Under the pieces are notes generated by a model. That model was not told where the DNA came from, did not search any database, and saw only the letters and a list, made by a program, of their open reading frames with translations. A stretch of 64,000 nt of DNA from Rhodocollybia butyracea (Eukaryota > Basidiomycota > Agaricomycetes > Agaricales > Omphalotaceae), in the NCBI GenBank assembly GCA_015501585.1, contig JADNRY010000026.1:1-64000 (forward strand), read 5' to 3'. Within the stretch, counting starts at the first letter, position 1, and every line of letters begins with the position of its first letter. Positions 1-9,547 of this stretch are shown here, piece after piece. The position numbers and the translations under genes were made by a program.

Positions 1-707
1 TAGATTTACATAATTACAATGAGTGCCCGAGGTCCATGTCCCGATTTGGCACCATCAGTTCGGCTACGTCAAAAATGATGATCCGACGTGGCAGGCCCTT
101 CTTGCTTTCCATCTATCACGAACCATCATCATCTAGTCGGGCGCTTAAATTTTCTACGGCACACTGAACGAGATTGCGCTAAAGACAGCTCTCTAATAAG
201 TGTATAAATGCCTAGAATACCCACAAGCACACCCTAAATACATGACTAGCCCAAATGATTAAAGATTAAAAATGACGAAAGTCATCCAAACTCGTCGAGA
301 CGATCCAGCCCATTCCAAGGCTCAGAATCTCTTCAAACTTAACACAGATGTAAATAACATATGTATTAATACCCTGCTCAGTTTTAGAAGCAGTAAACAA
401 TGTTGTTCATCCTCGAGCCCAAAGTTCTGAATCTCTGTGGCGATCTGTGGCGATTCGTTTGATGTCACACATGTCACACCATCACCTTTACACTCCCACG
501 CTCTTCATGGTATTGTTCGCGCGTGTGGTATATACTGGCATCTCTGGACACTTGGATTATAGTTTTGGTGACTTACTATACATACCATAATACTGACCCA
601 GAGAGACCTTATAAATATTTAAGTCTCCATCTACACTCAAAGCAACCAGGTATCCTGAGCATTCAATGAGCACTGAAGTAATGTAGTCACCTGTAGTACT
701 GTATTAT
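1..707. other. non-coding stretch, no gene seen
   Basis: No open frame, splice-bounded exon or RNA gene is supported here. The sequence is moderately AT-rich and holds only short word repeats, for example a doubled GGCGATCTGTGG-like word near 440. It ends at the left target duplication of the short insertion that follows. Confidence 0.5.
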
Positions 708-714
708 ATAGTGT

Positions 715-883
715 AGTAAAACAGCCCCCGCACTTAGGGCAACGATCTACAGCAGCTCCCACCGGGCAGACTGCGAGCTCGTCGTTGTTCGGTGTTTGGG
801 CCCCGTGTCAGCTTATGCTGCCGGAGCCGGCGTTCAGTATTTGGACCATGCCGTGTAATAAACTTCCTTCCTTCCTTCCTTCC
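715..883 (+). mobile_element. short non-LTR-like insertion (SINE or 5'-truncated LINE) with TTCC tail
   Basis: This 169-bp block ends in a run of TTCC tetranucleotides and is flanked by a 7-bp direct repeat, ATAGTGT, at 708-714 and 884-890. A simple-sequence 3' tail with a variable-length target duplication is the hallmark of target-primed reverse transcription by non-LTR elements. The body (about 720-860) is GC-rich compared with its flanks and has no ORF, so it is either a SINE or the 5'-truncated end of a LINE. No A or B box was convincingly found, so the family is not named. The tail and target duplication are seen; the class is inferred. Confidence 0.55.
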
Positions 884-904
884 ATAGTGTGACGTCTTGA
901 CTCT

Positions 905-1878
905 TATTAAGTTAAAGCAAGCGAGTGGAAACGCGCACTACCACCCCGTATAAGTATATGCATTGATCAACTTGAAGAGCATTTGATTGGATCACCATCA
1001 TTATGGTTATTAATGAAACAAACTGATCCGAATCGCGAAGATGGTGTTCCATTGCTTTGGTTTTGTTGGATGGTGGTCGCTTTGAGCAGAAGTTCAAAAC
1101 TCGGCTCAGGTACTTTCTAGGGAAACACCACAACCAGACCACTTTCCAATTCTCAAGTACATAACTAACTTTTTTTTGTTTTGGTTCTCAGACATGCTCG
1201 TTGACGTGATAGACGTTATCCTGAGCGACTCGGGGGACTCTGAATGAAAAGTTTGCGTGTCATGGTGTTGCGCTGGTTCCCAATTAAACTGGAGTCTATG
1301 AATGCGACTTCGTTTGCTTTGAATGGTATTGCGTTGAGGTGAGTCTTGTTCTCCTCTTTTTCTTGTTTCCTTCCTTCCTCCTTTCCCTTCTTTTCCCCGT
1401 CTATCTCGAAAATGTCGGACATCCCCTCTTCCCCACCTCCTCCCGTCCTCCTCCTTCACCCTACAGCATGCCTAAAATTGACTCCGCTTACGCCGCGATC
1501 TATCTCCAAATCCTCGCAATGGTCACATTCTCCGCATGGTATTCCCCAGACAAAATGGGCGAAGTCGCATATGCGTTCTCGCTGATCATCCCACAGTGGA
1601 ACGTATTCTTCCTTTCCTTCCTTCCTTCTTTCCTTCCTTCCTTCCTTCCTCATTCTACTTTTTCTTTTTCCCTTGTTCTTTTGTTCATTTGTGTTTGCTA
1701 ACCTGTCGCTGATACAGCTACCCGTCCCCGCTGCATTCTACTATGCCCCTCCGCGAGGAAGACATGCACGAAGATGTCAATCATCCTGATCAAATAGGCC
1801 CCGAACCTGTAACAGTCAGCGATCACTTGACGGCTTGGGAGGCGATGATGTATCTGACAATGTGGGGGGTTGCATAGT
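905..1878 (+). pseudogene. rearranged exchanger copy 1: promoter-like region joined to C-terminal exons
   Basis: Positions 1196-1878 hold degraded C-terminal exons of the cation/H+ exchanger found intact in order at 7490-8331. The motif LVDVIDVIL opens the first exon, an intron follows GNIALR-equivalent codons, and an exon with IDSAYA and FSAWYSPDKMGEVAYAF follows at about 1467-1600. A last exon carries AEDMHD-equivalent and DHLTAWE codons and ends near 1878. In-frame stops occur at about 1240 and 1290, and the exon after the FSAWY block is truncated into a CCTT-rich tract (1605-1660). Upstream, 905-1130 resembles the region before the fuller gene (about 3595-3790), sharing a tract around TTAATGAAACAAACTGA. 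Introns are kept, so this was a DNA-level duplication followed by loss of the middle of the gene, not a retrocopy. Confidence 0.75.
1605..1660. repeat. CCTT-rich microsatellite in exchanger copy 1
   Basis: A pyrimidine tract of imperfect CTTC/TTCC units interrupts the coding remnant of exchanger copy 1, where the fuller copy has the exon encoding LILAMFLLTYTYIE. It marks the place where that exon was lost. Confidence 0.7.
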
Positions 1879-2167
1879 GAGTTTGGAAAATGGTGTTAGA
1901 ATCTGAATATATCGCAGTAGCAGATTACCAACACCAGTAGCGTTGGTAGGATTTTGGGTAAGATCATTTGATTTCACTGGTATGATTATCTAACAGTCGG
2001 ACACTGTACTTATCTTAACTCGCTTTCAATAATCAAGTGGCTCGTTGATATTGGCAATGAAAATTGTAACCTTTGCAGTGTGCACTGAGATCATGATAGC
2101 CAAACGGGATGGAAAGTACATATATATTTTATTCAAGTTGTTGGTTCACCAAGATCGCCGAGATATG
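1879..2167. other. intergenic, convergent 3' ends
   Basis: This short gap lies between the end of the plus-strand exchanger fragment and the stop of the minus-strand membrane protein gene. No coding or repeat signal is seen. Confidence 0.5.
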
Positions 2168-3287
2168 TCACGAAGATATGTACGTTGGGGGAGGTGAATA
2201 GGAATCTCCATCCCCTGTCATGACAAGCTGGGATTCAAGATGACGTATCTGCTCTGCCATCCTGCCCATTGTAGCCTCCATTCGTACCACCTTAACATTG
2301 ACATCTTCCTGGACCTGAGTCGATGTCGATGTTGGAGTGAAGTATGATGAACTGGGAAAAGTTGGAGGAAGTTCTGGGTGTGGGAATTCAGAAGTGGGGA
2401 GTGTAGACTCTGCTTGCCATGGGGGATTGGGTACGAGTAAGATGCCACTGTCTCGGTTATGATGGCTCTTCTCTCCAACGGGATCCAGAGTCAGAGTAGT
2501 GCTCAAGTCGGCGTCTGCGTGGGCTGCCGGTTGTAAAGGGGAGACACGGCGTGCCTCCATTTGTTGACGCCGACGTCCCCGTCGTCGGCGATACATACAG
2601 ATGAAGATGGCTATGGCAAGGACCAGTATCGCTCCTACCACAATTCCTGCAATTGGTCCTGCGGAAACAGTTTGTGTGTCTTTAGGGGGGCACTTGCCAG
2701 TGGACGCTGAGCCGCCTGAGTGGGGAAACTATTAAGGTAGGTAGGGGAGATTAGTAGTTTGTGACTCGGAAGAACAGAAAGGCTGGTATGACGAACGTAG
2801 TAGTAGAAAGTGAATCGGCTGGTATAGTAGAAGTTGGAACGGTTGGAAATGGAGGTGCTGAACTAGAGCATGGACAATGATTCAATGAACTGTCAGAACG
2901 TTTATGGGAAAGGGAGATTTACGAACAGTGTTAGAGCTGGTTCAAGCGTAGCAGTAGGAGAAGTCGTCGTGGAAACTGGAGGGGGACTAATCCTAGGAAG
3001 AGAAGGAAAATTGGTTTGCGAAAAATTGGAAAGGTGGGTATGACAAACCTGGTAGTAATGGTACTAGCAGGCGTTGAGGGTGAGTTGGAGGTGGGAGGAC
3101 CAGTACTATGGACGATGAACTGTTAGAATTTTATGGAATGGGAGATCTACGAACATTAAACTTGATGCAGTAAAAGGCCGAGTAGTGGCAAAAGATGCCA
3201 CATTAGGCACAAGGGATGAACTTGGCAGATTTCGACGGATGAAGTGATCACGCTTATTCCCGGCCCTTTGACATCAAGCTTCGCCAT
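2168..3287 (-). CDS. Ser/Thr/Pro-rich single-pass membrane protein (SKG6/Mid2-like architecture), multi-exon
   Basis: The last exon (2715 to 2168) is clear. It encodes a short Ser/Lys stretch, a transmembrane helix with a glycine entry (GPIAGIVVGAILVLAIAIF), a strongly basic stop-transfer patch (YRRRRGRRRQQ), and about 130 cytoplasmic residues ending PPPTYISS with a coiled-coil-like segment (RMEATMGRMAEQIRHLES). Upstream small exons separated by 50-60-nt introns can be read at about 2813-2860, 2930-3000 and 3060-3110; all encode Ser/Thr/Pro-rich peptide, as expected of an O-glycosylated ectodomain. The start is unsettled: an ATG at 3287 is plausible, but the first exon boundary was not proved and no signal peptide was confirmed. 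The layout is that of fungal wall-sensor-like or Skg6-type proteins; function is inferred from architecture only. Confidence 0.6.
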
Positions 3288-3947
3288 GGAGTGTGTGCTA
3301 AAATTTCAAGAATTAGAGCGTCAAACAAGTGCGGTGGGGGGAAGCAAGAGAAGGAGATTGTAGGGCTCCTCAAGGCTCTATATACTTATCTTGAGACCAA
3401 CATCATCTTCGACATCACCTGCCTGCGCAACAACCATTGATCGGTGAACTATCTAGTCGAGTAACAAGCTGTTAAGATACTTTCCTTCTATCCCAGATCC
3501 GTGAGTGGTAAAAGGATGAAAGGAGAAACACGCACTCGATTTATCGCAGTGAATCCGCCATTTGACAGTGTGAATAGGTGGTTGGGTTGACATCTTAAGC
3601 GAGCAGGTGGAAAGACGCTGCATTACTTAGACTAAGTATGCACTGGCTATGCAATCTTTTGCCGATCTTGCATTGATCGGACCACCTTTGTGATTTTTAA
3701 TGAAACAAACTGACTGCGATTCCGAAGATGGTGGTTGCTTTGCGCAGAAGTAGAACTTGGATCACGTAGTGGTATATTATCTAGGACATCGCAAAATGCA
3801 TTTAACTCTGGCGTGATGACGTAGTCACGTCGAATTAGCGCCGGTGTATACGGTGCCGAAGCGGCGCTGCTTGTTTTTGACAAATTACGTCGACGATCAT
3901 TTGAATTATTTCTCTTGTCGCTCTGGCCGACTAGCACTACAACGACA
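3288..3947. promoter_or_regulatory. divergent upstream region of the membrane protein and the exchanger
   Basis: This stretch separates two divergently transcribed genes, so it probably holds both promoters. Part of it (about 3595-3790) is repeated at 905-1130 upstream of exchanger copy 1. No TATA box or operator could be assigned with confidence. Confidence 0.4.
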
Positions 3948-6900
3948 ATGTCCAACGTTGAAGACGGTTTCAACAGCGACGACGGCGGCCAGTCCTCACA
4001 CCTACACCGTCAAGCCACCTGCACCGAAATCTTGGCTCAAGCTGGTCCGCTGCGGACACACCTTCACATCACCACCAGGGTACTTCTTACTTTAATTCCT
4101 CGGTCTCGCCATCGAGCACGCCATCTTACTCTGCCGCAGCACTCGTCCAGCACCAATTCTCATGCGTTCTTCGTCTGGCCACTCTATTCGGCGAGGACTT
4201 CGTAGTACTAGCGTTAGTTCCACTGCTCGCGGGTTTAGAGACGACGAGGCGTTTAGCGAGGCTGAGGAATATGGCGAAGAGACAGCGGATTCACAGAGGC
4301 GTAGCGCAGCAGGAAAAGCCGTTTCTGTCGATGATGAGCCACACGCCGATTCATCCGACGAGCACGAGCAGGAAACGGACGAAACGCCGCGGGACGACGA
4401 AGACCCAATTACGCTGAAAGAACGACAGTCCCTTATAAACGTCGAGCATCCTTTCGGTTTACCCATCTGGAAACCGGCATTGTACAAAAAATCCCGTTCA
4501 GTTACACGCCATGCCGACGCAGCGCTACACTCTATTCCTTCGCCCAAGCAGAACGCCATTTGTTGCCTGGAAACTTGTTCTGGGTCGTCTTTTTCGGTTG
4601 GTGGATGAGTATTGTCTGTTGTCTCGTCGCAGCGGTGTTATTTATTGTCCCGAGAGGCGGAAGACGCTATGCGAGTTTGGTTTTCGGCCTGGGCTGGTAT
4701 ATTGCGTGGCCGTTTGGCAAGTACGTCGAGGGTATCGCTGACGATGTCAAAGAAGAGGAGGAAGATGGCGATGGCGATGGCGAAGGAGATAGCGAGTCGA
4801 ACGGAACGATCAGAGACGATACGCTTCGTCATCACGCTAGTCCTTCCTGGGTCCCGCCGACCGAAGCTACTTCTCTCCTCGCTGCATCTCTCCCAACTCC
4901 TGCTCCTGCCAAATCATACGGCGCTCTCTCCACGACTTCCTCGTCTTCTTCCATCGGCTACTCCAAATCTCCCTCTTCCTCCTCGCATCTCCTCGGCACA
5001 ATCGCTTTTTGGCTTTTATTCACGAGCATCATCGCTCCGATTATGCTGGTCGTATGCCTCATCTGCTGGTTCCTCGTCCTCACTATCCCAATGGCCAAAC
5101 TCAACTGGGCTCTCATCAAACACATGTTCGAACAGCCAGAAACTATACGTTTCTGCGCCGCCCCGCTTTCTGTCGTCGTCGAAGCCGATGCAGAAGCACC
5201 TCTTCCTACAGAAAACGCACAACCATCCTCTGATCCCGGCACCGGTGGTCCGTCTAAACGCTTCTCCCTGCACCACCCCCGCCTAACCAAAGGCCAACTC
5301 GCTCCACCCAACTTCCCTCATTCCACGCCCTACACGCCCGTGGTCCTGCTCTGCACGTACCGCGCCTCCGGGCTGCAGTACTACAAGTACACCCTCGGCG
5401 GCGTGAACATCATGTTCGTCAATCTCTTGTTCATCGTCTTTTTCGCCATCTTTGACTGGGCGGTCCTGTTATCCTGGGTCGAGGACCTCGAGCACGAAGG
5501 AAGGGAAATCCCACCGTTCTTGGCGGCTGTAGCGAGCCAGGGGACCATATTCGTGTTGAGTCTCCTTAGCGTGATACCGCTGTCGTATTTCATCGGCATG
5601 GCGGTAGCGAGTATCAGTGCGCAGTCCAGTATCGGGATGGGTGCAGTGATCAACGCGACGTTCGGTTCTATCATCGAGATTTTGCTTTATTCCATCGCGT
5701 TGGTTTCAGGGAAGGGAAGGCTGGTGGAGGGGAGCATTGTAGGGAGTTTACTGGCGGGGGTGTTGCTGATGCCCGGGATGAGCATGATGAGCAGCGCGTT
5801 GAGGAGGAAGGAGGTCAAGTTCAATGCGAAGAGCGCGGGGGTGACGAGTATGATGTTGATTATGGCGATTGTGGGCGCGTTGACGCCGACGATGTTTTAT
5901 CAGACGTATGGGAATGTGAGTCCGCGGGTTCCTTTCTTTCTCTTTCGTCTCTTCATCTTTCATCTTTTCGTCTTTTTATCTTTGTCTTTTTATCTTTTTA
6001 TCTTATCTTTTTTATCTGGTACTAACTACCTCCTTCTTCCCCCGTTCTTTCACCCGTCACGTAGTTCCAACTCGTATGCACAGGCTGTCCCCCCGTCGGC
6101 GGCGGCGCTGGCACCCCGAACAAACCCTGGATCTGCGACCAGTGCTACTACCAGCATCCGGACCCCGTGCACGATCCGTTTTATCAGAGCACCGTGAAGA
6201 GCCTGATGTATTTCTGTGCTGCCGTGTTGATCTTCGTGAGTCGAGTCGTTCTACATAGCTATTGCCTTTTACTGACCAATGTTTCCTCTTTCTAACGTTG
6301 CTTGTTGCTCGTTGTCGTTCTTTTTTCTTACTTCGTACCTAGTCCTACCTCATCGGCCTGTGGTTCTCCCTCCGCACGCACGCGTCGCAGATCTGGCAGA
6401 ACCCGCAGCAGCTCCTGCATTCGAATGATCTGTCGGGGAGTATACCGATGCATAGGGATTTGGCGAATATGAATCGCACTGTGAGTTTTTCCTTCTCCTT
6501 CTAATCTCTCCTTCGGTTCTCTCTATCTCTCTCTGCGTGTTTCCTCATCACATCGCATTAACGTACATCTTATTTCATTCTTATCCTTGTCTTTTATCCG
6601 TTATCCTTAACCTCGTCTTTTTCGATCTTTCCTGTCCTACAGTCCCTCTATCACAAATTTATCCCGCCCAGCATCCAGCGCACCCTATCCCACCGCACCT
6701 CGAATCTCAATCTGGGTGGCGGGAAGAGTCCTCAGACGCCGGGCGCGAGCGGGAGGAGCCCTCGTCGCCACTGTTCCAGCGCAGAGTGATTTCGTATGCG
6801 CCTACATCGCTGGCGATACCGATGCCTACGTCTGGAGGCGAGCGGAGGGGAGCGCGGGTGGAGGGTCGGTGTCACCTGGAGGACCTGGATCGGCACTTAA

Positions 6901-8331
6901 TGCTGGAAGCAGTGCCGTAGGAACAGCAGCTGGAGCTGGTGGTGGAAGTGGAAGTGGAATAGGAACAGGAGGAAGCGGAGCAGGAAGTGTAGGAGGAGGG
7001 CCATACACCCCGCTCATGGAATCCGTCGACCAAGCCGTCAAGAACACCTCGCTGCAGCTGCCGGAGACGAACCTGAAGCTGCCGGAGACGATGACGAGGG
7101 ATGATTTCACGCGTGCGGTTGCGGTGGCGACTGTTTCTGCGCTGAGGCACCAGAAATATACAGCAGCAGCAGCATGGGTACGGACAAAGTCCCGCGAGGA
7201 TGAGGGGGGTGAGTGTTAGTGGGGAGCATGCTGGCGGGATGGCGAGTGGAGGGCATGGAGGTGGGGGTGGGTGATGGGGGAGGACATGGAGGGCACGATG
7301 CGCCTAGTTGGAGTCGGTTCACGAGTGCGAGTGTGTTGTTGGGGTGTACGGCGCTGTATGCTATTATCGCTGGTATGTGTTTGTTTACTTGTTTCTTTTC
7401 CTCGAGATATTGTTTCTTTCGAGTGGAACTGTTGAACTGTTGAACTTTTTGAACTGACTGACGTGTTTTCGTTTTCGCTTCTTTTCCAGAAATCCTCGTC
7501 GACGTGATCGATGTCATCCTGGGCGACTCGGGCTAGATGAAAAGTTTCTGGGCGTGACGCTGCTGGCGCTGGTCCCGAACACGACGGAGTTTATGAATGC
7601 GATTTCGTTTGCGTTGAATGGGAATATCGCGTTGAGGTGGGTTTTTAACTTTCTTTTCTCTCCTAGATTCGAAACCGTACTGACCTCGTCTTTCCCTCCC
7701 TTCCCTCCCCCTCACCCTCCTTCCTTCCTCCCCTCACCTCACCTCGCCCACAGCATGGAAATCGGCTCCGCCTACGCCCTCCAAGTGTGCCTCCTCCAAA
7801 TCCCCGCCATGGTCGCCTTCTCCGCGTGGTACTTCCCCGACCGGATGGGCGAAGTCGCGTACACGTTCTCGCTGATCTTCCCGCGCTGGGACGTCATCGC
7901 GTTGATCCTCGCGATGTTCCTGCTGACGTATACGTATATCGAGGCGAAGAGTAATTATCATCGGGGGAGTATCTTGATTTTGAGGTGAGACTCCTTTCCT
8001 TCCTCATTCCTCATCCTCTTTTTCTCCACCTGTTCCCCGCTTTTCTACGCCTTCTCCCCCCTTTTTTCTCCTTTTTCTCCTTTTTCTCCTCGTTTCTTTT
8101 ATTTGTTCGTTCATTCATTCGTTTGACTGACTATTCCCGATCCAGCTACCTCGTCCTCCTCGCTGGCTTCTACTATGCTCCCCGCGCGGAAGACATGCAT
8201 GATGAAATTGATCCTCATCAGATAGGCCTCGGGCATACCAACTCTTTCGGAGGCTCGTGCAGCAGTTTGATCATTTGACGGCTTGGGAGCATGTGCGGGT
8301 GTTTTTGACGAAGTGGGGAGTTGCGTGGTGA
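3948..8331 (+). pseudogene. Vnx1/CAX-type vacuolar cation/H+ exchanger, frameshifted
   Basis: The CaCA-superfamily exchanger moves Ca2+, Na+ or K+ into the vacuole in exchange for H+. An acidic Ser-rich N-terminus (from about 3948) leads to the Vnx1-like block HPFGLPIWKPALYKK and AERHLLPGN, then hydrophobic helices. The first exchanger repeat (GAVINATFGSIIEILLYS, about 5640-5700) and the second (LALVPNTTEFMNAISFAL, about 7566-7620) are both clear. Introns can be placed at 5916-6064, 6236-6342, 6481-6642, 7373-7489, 7637-7753 and 7985-8145. The frame breaks by single or double bases near 4140, 4541, 6750, 6845, 7157, 7270, 7533 (giving TAG in the GLDEKF-equivalent motif) and 8265. Otherwise the order and conservation are complete. 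It is either a recently dead gene or a living gene in an error-prone consensus. Length and layout match Vnx1 (YNL321W) homologues better than the shorter Vcx1. Confidence 0.8.
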
Positions 8332-9151
8332 TTGATGACCGACGACTGGCCCATCCGTAGTTGCCTGTGATTCCGAGTTGCATAGAGAATGTTAGCATTT
8401 TTTGTTTTTTGGCATGTAAGTATACACATCTTTGTTACTTGCGTCGTTCTTTTCTTTTTTCAAAGATAGACTGTTTTTTCCTTCTTACCCCTCTTTCGTC
8501 CGCCACTTTGGCTCTTAGCTCTTAGTGCATTCCTTATTACCAAGCCTGCTGTTTTTTTGTTCTGGCTGATTGTTTATTTGTTTCGTTTTACGTTTTCCGA
8601 AGGTTTGTTCTGTTCTCATTCCATCCCATTTCATTGCCCTTCTCTTCCTTTTGCATTATTTGCATTACACCCCTTCTATGGCCTCAGCGGAGGAGGGTAT
8701 TCATGTATGGTATCGTATTTCATCGTTTGTTAATTGTAACGACCATGTAATGACCTTGACGAAGTGTTTTTCGTTATCACTTTCCTTTCTATCGATAATA
8801 CACAGAGATTTTTTGACATCCTTGGTCTATGGGCTTGATAGCGTAGCAATATGTACTGGTGGTCAAATATATTGATTCCCAGGAAAGAAGGACAAGGAGA
8901 TTGCAATGGAGTCATAAGTTCACTCGAAAGGGCATGATACACCCCAAATGAAGAACCCAAACAAATATTTCAAGCCTTGCCACTTAATTCAATTCTATAA
9001 GAGGAAAGTATGTTTCCAGTTGGTTTCAATATGCACTTAGGAGTGAGAGAAACATTAATAATTGTTTCTGAGCTCTTATGAGTGACTTAGAGCCTTAGAT
9101 TCTTATGTTCCTCGAGTGACCGTGTGCATCGACTGCTGAGAAAAATACCGA
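8332..9151. other. intergenic, no gene seen
   Basis: AT-rich sequence after the exchanger stop codon; its first part is probably the 3' untranslated region. No supported exon, RNA gene or repeat was seen. Confidence 0.5.
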
Positions 9152-9478
9152 TTGCTCTGTATGCCCACGATGGGATGTCGATGTAGTCCATTATTGAACT
9201 GGATTTACTGGTATCGTGATAGAGGTAACGAGGCTTCTCATATGTGCAGTGATGGTCTGTTAGAGAAGATTAATGATAAGCTGAACAAAATGGAAAAAGA
9301 AACGCACATTCAAGTTCAGGACAGTCTTTGTCAGTCTCATCGTCCAATGGTTGCGCTCCCTATGGCGGCTCCGACTGCTTCAGACAAGATTGCGCTTCTC
9401 AAACTCGAGCTCGAAGCTCGAAGCCAGAAACCTTTTCATAAGCCCATCCAACAGGTCCGGGATAATACAACAAATTAG
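9152..9478 (+). CDS. possible upstream exon or small ORF before the NACHT gene
   Basis: An open frame of 108 codons includes a charged, helix-prone stretch (EKINDKLNKMEKETHIQ) and a Lys/Glu-rich tail. A GTACGT donor-like site follows at about 9484 and an acceptor, TTGCAG, lies just before the NACHT protein's NGGSF block. It could therefore be the coiled-coil N-terminus of that gene, but the TAG at 9476 ends the frame before the donor. It is listed because it is coding-like in composition; the link to the NACHT gene is inferred. Confidence 0.3.
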   Translation: MLCMPTMGCRCSPLLNWIYWYRDRGNEASHMCSDGLLEKINDKLNKMEKETHIQVQDSLCQSHRPMVALPMAAPTASDKIALLKLELEARSQKPFHKPIQQVRDNTTN

Positions 9479-9547
9479 ATAAGTACGTACGTGGGAAATT
9501 TTGAGAATAGGCGCTAAAGCAAAGATCAACGTGTTTTTCTTGCAGTC

